Shown: positions 33,285-44,560 of the stretch, one piece after another
How positions within the stretch are numbered: position 1 is the stretch's first letter
How the letters are laid out: each line of letters starts with the position of its first letter
From: Monodelphis domestica
Lineage: Eukaryota; Chordata; Mammalia; Didelphimorphia; Didelphidae
Assembly: GCF_027887165.1 (NCBI RefSeq)
Contig: NC_077229.1
Location: 112,605,520-112,669,519 of the forward strand
Direction: 5' to 3'
DNA length: 64,000 nucleotides
Position numbers and translations under genes: made by a program
The notes under the pieces: model-generated
Databases searched by the model: none
What the model was told of the DNA's origin: nothing
The model's input: the letters and a program-made list of their open reading frames with translations, nothing else

Positions 33285-33535
33285 CGAGTCTGTCGTCATC
33301 ACTTGGTTGTTTCAGTCCTCTCTGACTCTTTGTGATTCCATTGGGGCTTTCTTGGCAAAGATCCTGGAGTAATTTGCCATTTCCTTTTCCAGATCATTTT
33401 ACATAGAGGAAATAGAGGCAAGCAGGGTTAACTGACTTGCCCAGGAACATATAGCTAGTGAGTACCAGACCAAATTTGAACTCAGGTCTTCTTGACTCCA
33501 GGCAGGTGTTTTATCCACTGTGCTACCTCTTAGTC
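33285..33535 (-). mobile_element. MAR1-like CORE-SINE, antisense
   Basis: TTGTTTCAGTCCTCTCTGAC, CCATTGGGGCTTTCTTGGCA, TTTGCCATTTCCTTTTCCAG, ACTGACTTGCCCAGGAACA and TTATCCACTGTGCTACCTC. This order is typical of the marsupial MAR1 SINE. It is followed by a decayed MIR-like piece to about 33650. Confidence 0.85.
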
Positions 33536-34830
33536 TAAAAGGGGTTTAAATGACTTGCCCAGAGTCATAGAGTTAGTAAGAGTCTGAGGCATGATTCAAA
33601 ATCAGCTCTTCCTAATTCCAATTCCAATGTTCTATGAGCTGCTACCCACTAGTCTGGTTCGAAAGAAGAAAAAAAGTTCTGAGCAGGGTCATAACTTGAT
33701 AGTTGCAAAGTCATGTGGATTCTTAGACCTTCAGACCAAGTACTGTTCAATTTAAAGCCTTCTGAAAGCTGCCCCAGGTGCAAACTATGCTTTGGTTCAG
33801 TCTTACCCAAAACCATAGCTCAGGAGCTGCCACTATCAGGCCAACCAGAAGCCATATTAGTTGAAAGCAAAAGATATTTAACAAAACAACAGAATAGGTA
33901 AGGCAAATTTCTCACATAGACTGAAATATACACCTTCCCACAGATTTCCACAACAGTCTCCCCATGTTTCTTTTTCCTTTCTTTCTTTGATTTTATTTTT
34001 TACCAATTACACATCATTAATTTCCACATAAATTTTCTGAAGTGATATGATCCAAATGATCTCCCTCTCTCCTTCCTTCCCCTGTCCTGGGGCTGGTAAG
34101 CAATTTGATCTGCTTCCCCATTTTTCTATTGTCAATCCAGCCTCTATCACCCTTGTTTGCCTCCGCACTGTGAGAAAGGGACCTAGAGAGTGTCCTCGTG
34201 GTATCAATTCCCTAATAGCCCTTCTTCTACCAGCCCTGTGTGAAGGAGGAGGGAACTTGGGCATTCATGGAAGATTATAGGAAACCTTTCTTTTGGCAGC
34301 TCTAGGAGTACTCTGGAAATCTCGGAATTAGAAAAGCTTTAAGCCGGAATGGAAACTTCTCTGGATAGGCATCCCGAATGAGGAGACAAGCATGCTATTG
34401 CTGCTTTTACCAGGTCTGGACCACACTGACAGAGTCCCGCAACTTCAGGAACAACTTTCTGGAAAGGTAACCTAGTGCTAAATCTTGCCACCAGATCTGC
34501 AAGAATGAAACACATTCACCACAATCTTTCTGTTCTCCTTGTTTCGGCTTTCCAGCTCTCCTCTTCTGAAAACCACCCACACTCAGACAGCTCCCTAGTT
34601 CTTCAAACTCAGGAACCTCTCTAGATCAGCAAAGCTCTTTGGGCCCCAAAGCATTATGGGGGGCAAATAGTCCAGAGAAAACATGGAGTCTGCCTACCCA
34701 GCATCATTCCAGGATATCTCTCGCATCCTTCACCTTCTCTCCATTCACAGTCGCTCCCCTATTCAAGAGGCAGGGAGACCATTTAAGAGGCCAATTCAGT
34801 GGTTCAAGCAATATGTTATCTCATATTATT
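33536..34830. other. Intergenic sequence, mostly unassigned
   Basis: Includes a MIR-like tail (33540-33650) and a probable antisense L1 tail at about 33980-34110 (TTTTACCAATTACACATC). Small open frames lack any motif. Confidence 0.45.
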
Positions 34831-34834
34831 TGAG

Positions 34835-34970
34835 GAGATTTCTCTGCCTCTTGCCTCCCTGCCTCTACTCAAGCTGCCAACAGAATCTTCCTTAGATTAT
34901 AGAACTGATCATGTCACTCTCATGACATGGTTTCAGGTTCTGAAAGAATCTGATTTAAGGCCAAAATTAT
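34835..34970 (+). mobile_element. L2 ORF2 fragment
   Basis: CTTGCCTCCCTGCCTCTACTC and AGAACTGATCATGTCACTCT follow L2 order. Short. Confidence 0.55.
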
Positions 34971-34987
34971 TTAAAATATATATATTT

Positions 34988-35183
34988 TTTAAACCCTTAC
35001 CTTCTGTTTTGGAATTACTACTGTGTATTGGTTCCAAGGCAGAAGAGCAGTAAGGGCTGGGCAATGGGGGTTAAGTGACTTGCCCAGGGTCACCCAGCTA
35101 GGAAGTGTCTGAGGTCAAATTTGAATCCAGGACCTTTCATCTCTAGGCCTGGCTCTCAATCCACTGAGCCACCCAGTTGCCCC
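34988..35183 (-). mobile_element. tRNA-derived marsupial SINE, antisense, full length
   Basis: TTTTTAAACCCTTACCTTCTG, TTGGTTCCAAGGCAGAAGAG, GTTAAGTGACTTGCCCAGGG and ends CACTGAGCCACCCAGTTGCC, the reverse complement of the SINE head. Confidence 0.9.
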
Positions 35184-35670
35184 CTAAAATATTTTTTATT
35201 AGTGATTTTAAAGAGACATTGAACATGAAGTTTTCCTGTGAAACCAACTCAAGTAGGCTTTTCATACATATTTCAAAACTTTACAGAAAGCAGCTCAGCG
35301 ACTGTGCCAAGGGCTATTCCAAACCTCCATGCAGTATATTTGCCAGAGCAGATGTTACAAACCAAGCCAAAGGTTTGGGGGGACCCCAAACAGCTTCAGG
35401 GAGCAGGCAGCTGGGCCTGTGCAGCCTAAAAGAGGCAGCCAGAGTGGAGCGAGGGAAAAGGTGGCCTCTTCAGAGAAAGCTCAAAAGACCTGAGGCTCTC
35501 ATTTAATGACTCCCCTCTTGTTCTCTCTCCATTGCTCCCTCCTCCGCTTCCTCCCCCTCCCACCCCATCACCAAGGCAACTTGGGCAGGCCTGAATGGGT
35601 TTGGCTGTCTATCAAGAACTCTCCTTTCCTACCTTTCACAGACCTGTCAGGCTGCATTTTCAACAAATAA
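35184..35670. other. Unassigned intergenic sequence
   Basis: Overlapping + strand open frames of 63-109 codons lie here, but they have no recognisable motif or coding bias. They are taken as chance frames. Confidence 0.5.
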
Positions 35671-35674
35671 TTTA

Positions 35675-36219
35675 CGGAATCAAACACTGGAAGGGACCAC
35701 AGAGGCCTTCTAGTCCAAACCATATTGGATCAAGCATCCCTCCTACAATACCATCCTGCCCGACCAACCAAAAAGAAAAAGATGGGCGTCTAGCCTGCGC
35801 TTGAAGACCTTCAAAGAGGAGAAAACAAGCTCCCTCCTGGGGCAGCCCATGCCACTTGGGGACAGCCCTTAATTACTAGGAAGTTTTCCCTTCATCAAGC
35901 CTAAATCTGCCTTGCTGAGACTTCAACCCATTGTTTCCAGCTATACCTTCCAGAACAAAATAGAACAAACGGGATTCCTCTTCTATAAGAGAGTCCATTG
36001 AAAACTTGAAGATTGTGACCTTGTCCCCTCTGTCTTCTCTTTTTCAAGCCAAACATTCCCAGGTCCTTCAGTCAATCCTGATAGGATGAGCTTTGCCTTG
36101 TTTGGTTTGGTTTTGGTCCTCTTGCCTAGAGCCTTCCTAAAATGTGGCACCCAACAACAGAATGCTACTCCACATTCTCATCAGATCAGAACGTGGCGGG
36201 ATGCTCACTTCCCTCATTC
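35675..36219 (-). mobile_element. CR1/L3 LINE, antisense (part 1)
   Basis: ACACTGGAAGGGACCACAGA and CTTCTAGTCCAAACC mark the antisense 3' end, then CTTTTTCAAGCCAAACATTC and CTAAAATGTGGCACCCAACA. The element continues to about 37680 with three insertions. Confidence 0.75.
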
Positions 36220-36234
36220 TGGATACCACGCTTT

Positions 36235-36419
36235 TAAAAAAAAATTAATTAATTAATTTAGACTATTTTCCTGTGGTTACATGATTCATATTCTTGCCCT
36301 CCCCTCCTTCCATCAGCCCCTGTAAGCAATGAGCAGTTCCCTGGCTTTTACATGTGTCATGGATCGATACCTCTTTCCATATTATTGATATTTGCACCAG
36401 GGTGATCATTTAGAGTCTG
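36235..36419 (-). mobile_element. 5'-truncated L1 3' end in CR1/L3
   Basis: AATTAATTTAGACTATTTTC to GGGTGATCATTTAGAGTC is an antisense L1 3' UTR of an older subfamily, similar to 53830-54046. Flanked by TGGATACCACGCTTT (36220-36234) and TGGATACCACACTTT (36420-36434), a 15-bp target duplication with one mismatch. Confidence 0.85.
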
Positions 36420-36434
36420 TGGATACCACACTTT

Positions 36435-36775
36435 GAATGCATCCCGGGACGGTATTTTGGGGGGGCTCCCATGTTATGCTGTTGACTCATGTTGACTTTG
36501 CAATCCACTAAGAGCGTCAGATCTTCTCACACAACTTTTTCCTAGCCATTTCTCTAAGCTTCTCTACTTGTGGAATTGGTTTTTGGAGGCCAAGAGTAGA
36601 ACTTTACATTCATCCCGATTACATTTCATCTCATTCATTGTGAGCCATCACTGTAGACTGTCAATATCTTTTTTGGATCCGTACTTCTCTTCTTATATGT
36701 TAGCTCTCCCTTCTAGCTTTGTGTCATATTTAAATCTCATAAGCACATCATTTATAGCCTCATCTAAGACTCTGA
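36435..36775 (-). mobile_element. CR1/L3 LINE, antisense (part 2)
   Basis: GTTGACTTTGCAATCCACTA, GAACTTTACATTCATCCCGA and CATATTTAAATCTCATAAGC continue the same element after the L1 insertion. Confidence 0.7.
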
Positions 36776-36789
36776 TTAAAAAACACTGC

Positions 36790-36990
36790 ACAGGCATAGC
36801 TAAGTGGCTCAGCAGACAGAGAGGCAGGCCTGGAGACAGGAGGTCCTGGATTCAAATTTGACCTCAGTCACTCCCTAGTTGTGTGACCCTGGGCGAAGCC
36901 ATTTATCCCCAGTTGCCTAACTATGACAGTCCTTCTGCCTTGGAACCACTACTTAGTATTGATTCTAAGACAAAAGATAAAGGCTTTTAA
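36790..36990 (+). mobile_element. tRNA-derived marsupial SINE
   Basis: GCATAGCTAAGTGGCTCAGC head, GGATTCAAATTTGACCTCAG, TTGTGTGACCCTGGGCGAAG and TTAGTATTGATTCTAAGACA tail. Inserted in CR1/L3 next to a poly(A)-like AAAAAACACTGCACA motif repeated in altered form at its right end. Confidence 0.85.
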
Positions 36991-37005
36991 AAAATTGCAC
37001 AATGA

Positions 37006-37337
37006 CAATTATCAATAATATGGAAATAGGTCTTGATCAATGACGCAAGTAAAACCCAGTGGAATTGTATGTCGGCTATGGGGGATGATGGAGGAGGGGA
37101 AAGGAAAGGACATGAATCATGGAACCATGGAAAAATCTTCTTAATTAATTAATTAATTAAAAATTTTCAATTAAAAAAATTTTTTTAACCCAGTGGAACT
37201 GTGTGTCTGTTATGGGAATGGGTGGGGAGAAGGGAGGGAGGAAAAGAATATGATTCTTGTAACCAAGGAATAATGTTCTAAATTGACTAAATAAAATTTT
37301 CAAAAAAAATTTTTAATTAAAAAAATAAATAATTGTG
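37006..37337 (+). mobile_element. L1 3'-end doublet within one target-site duplication
   Basis: Two L1 3' UTR ends lie head-to-tail. Unit 1 (about 37018-37185) carries AAACCCAGTGGAATTG and CATGGAACCATGGAAAAATC and ends in an A/T-rich tail. Unit 2 (about 37188-37330) restarts at AACCCAGTGGAACTG and ends CTAAATAAAATTTTC. The pair is flanked by a perfect 16-bp duplication AAAAATTGCACAATGA at 36990-37005 and 37338-37353, and no duplication separates the units. Confidence 0.85.
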
Positions 37338-37353
37338 AAAAATTGCACAATGA

Positions 37354-38128
37354 GGAGAAAAAACAGATCACTCTCTGGGGTTACTCTGCCGAAGACGTCC
37401 TTCCAAGAGCTAGCCATTAATGACTACTTTTTGGGTCTGGTCCTTCATACAGTTCCACACCTACCTAACTATACTTATCATCTAGCCTCTCCATTTCGAT
37501 CTGATCCACAAGGACAACATGAGAAACTTTGTCACATGCTTTTCTGGAATCTATGCATATTGTGTTTGTAGCATTCTCCCATCTACCCCCTCTCTAATTA
37601 GCCTGTTAAAAGTTTTTCCTAAAACCTTTTCCTAAAGGTTCCTATGCCATGCTTTTAACAATGACTTCTAGAATGTTAGCAGAAATAACAGTCAAGCTCA
37701 TAGAATCACAAAATCATTTTTTTAAAGTTGGAAGAAACCTAGGAAAATATCTAAACCCAAATTATCTTTAGAGCACAACAAATGTCCATCTATTTTCTTT
37801 ATGAAACCCTTTAGTAAGGAGAAAACAATTCCCTTCAAGGTGGCTGATTATACTTTTGTGTAGCTTTAATATTATGAATTTTTATGAAGAGACCTAAACT
37901 TATCTCTCTTGCAGTTTCCACATATTTCTCCTTTTTCTATCCTTAGAACCAAACAGAAGAAGCCAAAATGTTCTTTAGATGACAACATGTATAAACAGTG
38001 ACCCTATTTCCTTGGTCTTTTCTTTCCTCATTTCTTCAATTAATCATCATATGGCATGATCTTGAGTACTTTTACTATTCTGGTCACTCACCTTGTAACT
38101 CATCAATGTCTTCCCTAAGATGTGGAAT
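37354..38128 (-). mobile_element. CR1/L3 LINE, antisense (parts 3 and 4)
   Basis: ACTACTTTTTGGGTCTGGTC and GTCACATGCTTTTCTGGAAT continue the element interrupted above. From about 37695 a second CR1/L3 3' end begins (ATAGAATCACAAAATCA, GTTGGAAGAAACCTAGG) and runs to about 38128. Confidence 0.65.
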
Positions 38129-38129
38129 T

Positions 38130-38392
38130 GTATAGTTAGAAATTCTTGAACCCCTAAACAAAACTACATTACCCAAAGTTCTTTTCTGTATTGCTAGAAT
38201 CCTTTTTCCTTTTCCTGTATCCCCACATTTTTTGCATGATTGTATTTAAGTGGCTGTAACTCCTCCCTCTTCCTCTTTTGAACCTTCCCCCGGGGCTGAA
38301 GTCAGGCAGTTCTTTTGCTTTAGTTATTATTAATAAAACTTTATAAAATATACTACTTAGTTATTAATTATTAATTTTAAAACCCACAGAAT
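38130..38392 (+). mobile_element. LTR fragment, family C, + strand
   Basis: TGCATGATTGTATTTAAGTGGC (core TATTTAAG), CTGAAGTCAGGCAGTTC and TTATTATTAATAAAACTTTA (poly(A) signal) match the copy at 63.6-63.9 kb in reverse. The TATTTAAG box, AATAAA and short length fit an LTR. No viral gene is present. Confidence 0.6.
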
Positions 38393-38458
38393 TTAGAAAT
38401 GAATATAATGGTTATCCATGAATGAGTCTGAAAGGATCATTATATCTTAATCCTAGAT

Positions 38459-38470
38459 AATATATATCTA

Positions 38471-38536
<66 letters not shown>

Positions 38537-38537
38537 G
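38459..38537 (+). repeat. (TCTA)n microsatellite
   Basis: About 16 uninterrupted TCTA units preceded by a TATATC variant. Confidence 0.97.
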
Positions 38538-38559
38538 GGCTTGCCAAACCCTTTCTGGG

Positions 38560-38960
38560 GCTGCTCATCCATCTTTGGTATCTACCCTTCACTCAACTCT
38601 CACCTTTAGCGCCATGACGGTGTGGCAGGAACACCTTGATAAAAATATCTTGGTAGCTGGGCTAAACAAGATAGAGGGCAACTAACAGCTTGGTTAGACT
38701 TGCTTTGGCAGAATGGGAAGATGAGAACAATTTGTTCCAAAGCCCAGGAAGGAGGCTGAAGCAGGCACTGTGGAGTGCTTATGGGTTGGTCAAACATCAA
38801 AGATGGCTGCATCCTGGGCCATTTATTACCAGTCACCCTGACTTCTGTCTTGCCACTGGACTTAGGTGATTTTGGGAGAGTGAAGCAGAGGTCTTTCCAA
38901 TTCATCCTCCAGTGAAGACATTATCATTTTTGATCCTCTTTGAAAATCAAGGACAAACAA
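38560..38960 (-). mobile_element. Dispersed repeat X, reverse copy
   Basis: Reverse complement of the 50.1-kb copy: AACAATTTGTTCCAAAGCCC, AGGAAGGAGGCTGAAGCAGG, AACATCAAAGATGG and ending AAGGACAAACAA, which mirrors the TTGTTCATCCTT start at 50.07 kb. Confidence 0.7.
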
Positions 38961-39429
38961 AAATGGCTCTCTATAAGGGAGTTTGGTTTAAGGAACAGGT
39001 CAGGTTTGGTATGAAATAGAGAAGATTTAGAGGAAATGTGATAGCTTGTCTTGGAGGATTTTAAGGTTTGTTATGCAAGAGGGGAAAGGGACCCCAAAGG
39101 GAAGAACTAGGAATAATAATGGGTAGAAGTTGCAAAGGGACAAATTTATGCTTAAGGTAAGGAAAACATTTTCTCAGAATTAGACCTATAAATTGATAAA
39201 GAAACATATCTTCCTCTTTTCAGGAGAGAAGTGGAGCCTACAAATACTGAATAAGGTTTGCACTGCCAGGTACAGTGACTCTGTAAGTTAGTTTTATGTA
39301 AATGAATCTGTTATTATTACTAGGAATGATTCAATATTACTATTTGAAGAGTGGGTTTAAGAAGAAATGACTGTGATGTAAAAACAAAGAGCAACAATAA
39401 AAGTATTAAAGGAGTTGAGAAAAAACCAA
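38961..39429. other. Unassigned intergenic sequence
   Basis: Purine-rich on the + strand. It is probably decayed LINE sequence; nothing was recognised. Confidence 0.45.
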
Positions 39430-39645
39430 CAGAATTAAGAGCTATACAAAAGTGAAAAGACCACCTTAGAAGGTGGTGGGTTACCCTTCTTTAGAGGGCT
39501 TCAAGCAAAAGCTGAATGACCTGTCAAGAATGTTGTCATGGGGATTTTTTGTTTGGGCATGGGATGGACAACAGGTCCCTTCCAATTCAGATTCTGTGCT
39601 TGTTTCTAGAACTATATCTTGAAATCCTTTGCTTATTTGAATAAT
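39430..39645 (+). mobile_element. CR1/L3 LINE 3' end, sense
   Basis: TAGAAGGTGGTGGGTTACCC, GAGGGCTTCAAGCAAAAGCT, GAATGACCTGTCAAGAATGT and ACAGGTCCCTTCCAATTCAG follow the CR1/L3 3' order. Confidence 0.75.
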
Positions 39646-39714
39646 TCTGTTTTTTTAATTAATAGGTAATATTTTGCTAATATATATGCATTCCTTTTTA
39701 ATGCAGTTTAGTTT

Positions 39715-39920
39715 TAAAAGAAATTTTATTGATAGATTTTTATTTTATATCATTAATTTTTCTCTTGAATCTTTCCCCCTTTCTCCTCCCAGAGAGCCAT
39801 TCCACTTAACAATGCCTTTTTTTTAAAGAAGAGAAAAAAATCAGAAAATTGATCAATACATTGAAAAAGCCTAAAACCACATATGCACTGTTCCATCTAG
39901 GGTACAATTCTAACTCAGTA
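39715..39920 (-). mobile_element. Possible antisense L1-type tail, unclassified
   Basis: ATTTTATTGATAGATTTTTA, CCCAGAGAGCCATTCCACTT and TTGAAAAAGCCTAAAACCAC resemble a marsupial interspersed repeat I cannot name. Confidence 0.4.
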
Positions 39921-40204
39921 GGAAGGTCCTGAACTATTGTGACTAATCTTCTTAATCCTTTTATGAGAATCACTCATGAAATGGGAGTCCAGTAATCTGT
40001 GACTGCCACCTTTAGAATCCATATGCAGAGAAAACATTTACTCCTGAGTAATTGTAGAGACCTTTCCCTCCCCACTCCCCCTCGTCCATAAACCTACCTT
40101 CACAAGGAAGATAAAAACTTTTGGGCTTGAGTATTTGGGCCTGTGTCACTTTTCCTAGCCTATAATCACTTATACACTGCAATTTTCCACTTTTACCCTC
40201 TTCT

Positions 40205-40341
40205 CCTTTTTAAAATTAATTAAAAAGCATTTATTATGTGCCAGGCACTATGCCTAAAAAGGCAAAAATGAAATTAAATATCTTCAAAGACCTTACAAAG
40301 TATTGTTTCTAAGGGGAATATAAATACATATAGAAGAGATT
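40205..40341 (-). mobile_element. Antisense L2 3' end
   Basis: AAGCATTTATTATGTGCCAG, GGCACTATGCC and a decayed body. It is the target of the next L1. Confidence 0.7.
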
Positions 40342-40354
40342 AAAAATGTATGTA

Positions 40355-40481
40355 AATGTAAAACCCAGTGGAATTGCTCGTTGGCTACTGGAGGGGGGTG
40401 GGCAGAAGGGAGGGAAAGAACATCAATCATGTAACCATGGAAAAATATTCTAAATCAATTAATTAAATAAAATTTCAATTA
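40355..40481 (+). mobile_element. 5'-truncated L1 3' end with 13-bp target duplication
   Basis: AAAACCCAGTGGAATTGCTC to ATTAAATAAAATTTCAATT. Flanked by AAAAATGTATGTA at 40342-40354 and 40482-40494. Same subfamily as the doublet at 37.0 kb. Confidence 0.85.
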
Positions 40482-40494
40482 AAAAATGTATGTA

Positions 40495-41005
40495 CAGTGA
40501 ACACAAAATAACTTTGAGGGATTTCTTTAGTCTGAAGATATCTTTCATTTTTTAAAAAAATCTTTCCAAGAGAACTTGGAGAAGTTCAGCAGTAGGAGCA
40601 CCTAGGACCTCAGTCTTTCAGCACCATATGTCCAAGATGCCCAAGCCTGGTAACTTGCAATCATTAAAGGCAGTCATATGTTATGATCTCCTCACTTATC
40701 TTGTGTTTCCAATTTCTGCTCACCATTTTTGTTGTGTTCTTCCTAGGCCAAAGATCATCCTAGTAAAAGAAAAGAGTAGCAAAAGGAAAGTTCTTATCCA
40801 TTATCATCATCATATTCACTTGTCCTAACCTTTCCTTATTTGCTTCCATCCCCATCATAGCTTAAAAACAACAACAAACACAACAACTCTTTGCTATCCT
40901 TAGCATTCATGCCCAACTTTACTCAGGGCTCTAGAACTTCTGACACTATTCTTTTCTTATGGGATTATTCTTCTCTTTTGAATTCATCTTCAACTTATTT
41001 GCCCT
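40495..41005. other. Unassigned intergenic sequence
   Basis: No ORF with a motif was seen. The + strand text around 40630-40810 may be decayed CR1/L3. Confidence 0.4.
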
Positions 41006-41008
41006 TGC

Positions 41009-41010
<2 letters not shown>

Positions 41011-41059
<49 letters not shown>

Positions 41060-41073
41060 ACAAACACACAAAT
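41011..41073 (+). repeat. (CA)n microsatellite
   Basis: About 20 uninterrupted CA units, followed by CAAACACA variants and AATAAATAAATA. Confidence 0.97.
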
Positions 41074-41139
41074 AATAAATAAATAAATACCTATTAAGAA
41101 ATTTACTTGGATTATCAGTTCCCTATGCATCCATTGGTC

Positions 41140-42370
41140 CCTTTGGACAGCTCCCATTTTTTCCCTCTGCTTATAAAATCTTCAGAATTTCACTCTAGAG
41201 ATCTTTCCATCCTTCTTGTGGCAATTTCCCCTGAATCCTAATTGTCTTTCACTGAGCCCTTTGAAATCTGCTCTTTAATATCTAAGGTATATCTATCATA
41301 ATCATGATTTATATCATAAAGCCACAAAGTGGTCATTTGGAATATTCACTTGAACCCAAGATTCTTTTTTTTTTTTTTAACTATTTAAGCAGTCAGTTTT
41401 TCTTCACTGTCTGAATAAGATCCAGAGTAGCATTACCTTGTGCTATTTCTTCTACTTCTTGAAGAATAAAATGATTAGCAAAGCAAGACACTCATTTATC
41501 AGCTACCCTACTTTGGTAGAGGGTTCCAACTAACATCCAGATAACTGAAGCCCCCTATTATTATAATATAATGCCTCCATTTGAGTTTTATCCTATAGTT
41601 TCCCCAACTTCCCACACATTGACTCAATCACATCTCTTTTCTGTACTTGGCTTTCTAAATTTCCTTACTTGAACCTATCTTCTAAGTATACAAGTCTATT
41701 TCATTGTCCATTTTACCATTACTCTTTTGAATGATTTCTATGATCCAGAGAAAATGTTCTAGATGGGATATGAAGTACAAAGAGTGCAAGATTAGGATCT
41801 GAAAGTTCAAATCTTTCCTCAATTACTTACTAGCTAGTAACTAACTAAGCAAGTACCTTAACCATTTTCAGCTCCAATTTCATTAGCTTTAAAAAATATA
41901 TATTGATAGCATATACATCCTGAGGTTGTTGGGAAGACCAGATGAAATAACATAAGCAAAACATTTTGAAAACTTTAAAGCACTTTACAATATTTATTAT
42001 CATGTCCTCTGAAGGACTGATCCTTTCCCTCTATATTTTTTCTTTGAAACCTCTATTCTCTTTTTCCATTGTCTCTCATGATCTGGAAAGCAAGGATGCA
42101 CTCCTCTAGTCCTTTTACTATTTCCTTTAGGTCAAATACCAACTTACTCTTTGACGTTACTTTGTACTGGTAGAAATATAAACACAGCATAGTCTCTGCT
42201 GATCATTATAAAATTTTCCTTGCCATTCATACTTCTTTCAAACAGACCCATAGTCACTTGTCTATTTGGGGGTAATTCTCTTGGATAACTTGTAGCTAAG
42301 TGCCAAAATACAGTGCCCATTTGCCAGTCCCGTCTAGAGTGTCAAGAACTCATTCTTCTGAGGTAATTCA
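41140..42370 (-). mobile_element. Decayed CR1/L3 LINE body, antisense, with a MIR inside
   Basis: AGATAACTGAAGCCCCCTATT and CCCCAACTTCCCACACATTG fit the antisense CR1/L3 endonuclease region. A sense MIR-like SINE sits at about 41760-41995 (GTTCAAATCTTTCCTCAA ... CTGAGGTTGTTGGGAAGAC). Family assignment of the flanks is tentative. Confidence 0.45.
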
Positions 42371-42536
42371 ACTAATCTGAACTTCATCCATATGTGTATT
42401 CTCTTTATTAGGGCAGATTATAAGCCATTCATATCTTCTCTTCTTGTTTTTTCTTTTACTTCTTAATCCTAAGACATTTTTTTTTGCCTTTCTTCCCTTT
42501 GCCTACCTTTACATTGAAGCCATGAAATCTATCTCT

Positions 42537-43494
<958 letters not shown>

Positions 43495-43680
43495 TTAAAA
43501 TGCATCTATTAAGTGCTTGCTGTGTGCAGAACATTGTTCTAAGCAATGAGAGAAAAAAAATTAGGTAATATGTGGTACCTCCTGGCATATATATATGTGT
43601 ATATATATATATAATATATATATAATGGGATAAGGCATAAACACAGATAACTAAATATGCAATGTGTGATACCTGTATAA
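43495..43680 (-). mobile_element. Antisense L2 3' end split by a (TA)n tract
   Basis: ATCTATTAAGTGCTTGCTGT, GCAGAACATTGTTCTAAGCA, then a TA-rich tract (about 43588-43625) and CATAAACACAGATAACTAA. Confidence 0.65.
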
Positions 43681-43685
43681 GAGAA

Positions 43686-43874
43686 CCACAAGGCTGGATG
43701 CTCAGTAGATTGAGAGCCAGGTCTAAAGATGGAAGGTCCTGGGTTCAAATATGACCTCAGACACATTCTAGCTGTGTGACCCTGGGTAAGTCTCTTAACC
43801 ATCCTCATTGCCTAGCCCTTACTGCTCTTCTGCCTTGGAACCAACACATAGTATTGATTCTGTGGTGGAAGGTA

Positions 43875-43906
<32 letters not shown>

Positions 43907-43908
43907 CA
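43686..43908 (+). mobile_element. tRNA-derived marsupial SINE ending in (TA)n
   Basis: GGATGCTCAGTAGATTGAGA head, GTTCAAATATGACCTCAGAC, CTGTGTGACCCTGGGTAAGT and GGTGGAAGGTATATATATA; the tail has become a TA microsatellite (about 43872-43908). Confidence 0.85.
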
Positions 43909-43968
43909 TCTCATAATGTGGTTCTCACAAGCAAAATGCTATATGAGATATGAAAGAAAGGACATAAC

Positions 43969-44387
43969 AGGGGGCAGCTGGGTAGCTCAGTGGATTGTAA
44001 ACCTTAAAATTTCTTAGACTTATAAATTACTTGCCCAGGATCACACAGCTGGGAAATATCTGACGCCATATTTGAACCCAGGACCTTCCATCTCTAGAAC
44101 TGACTCTTAATATTGTAAACCTTAAAATTTCTTAGACTTGTAAATGTTTCACCATTTAAAATTTCACCATTTATAAGTCTAAGAAATTTTAAGGTTTACA
44201 GGATTAAGAGTCAGTTCTAGAGATGGAAGGTCCTGGGTTCAAATATGGCGTCAGATATTTCCCAGCTGTGTGATCCTGGGCAAGTCACTTAACTCCCATT
44301 GTCTAGCCCTTACTGCTCTTCTGTCTTGGAACCAATACACAGTATTGATTCCAAGATGGAAGGTAAGGGTTTAAAAGAAAAAAAAAG
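43969..44387 (+). mobile_element. SINE rearranged by an inverted duplication
   Basis: A + strand SINE starts at 43969 (GGGGCAGCTGGGTAGCTCAG), breaks off at about 43996, and is followed by a - strand SINE portion (44029-44145). A 23-bp spacer leads into a + strand portion (44169-44287), then the normal SINE 3' half to 44387. Left and right portions are reverse complements with about 3 mismatches in 118 bp, including SINE-specific substitutions, so one was copied from the other. The unit GTAAACCTTAAAATTTCTTAG occurs a third time at 43997. Confidence 0.85.
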
Positions 44388-44394
44388 AGAAAGA

Positions 44395-44560
44395 ACATTA
44401 CCACCTGGAGGAACTAAGGTTAGGCTACCTGGGGACAGTGGGATTTGAATTGGGCTTTAAGGAATAAATAGGAATTCAAAGTATGAAGGGAAATGGAAGG
44501 ACATTTAGAAAACAGAAAGATCCTAGGAAGGCACAGACAAGTAGGACGGGACAAATGTTT
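44395..44560 (-). mobile_element. Antisense L2 fragment
   Basis: GGGATTTGAATTGGGCTTTA then GAAATGGAAGGACATTTAGA match the antisense L2 order seen elsewhere in the window. Confidence 0.5.

Noticed and set aside
38459..38537. Possible CRISPR-like or satellite array
   Set aside because: The unit is only 4 bp, without spacers; it is a simple microsatellite, and a vertebrate nuclear window would not carry CRISPR.
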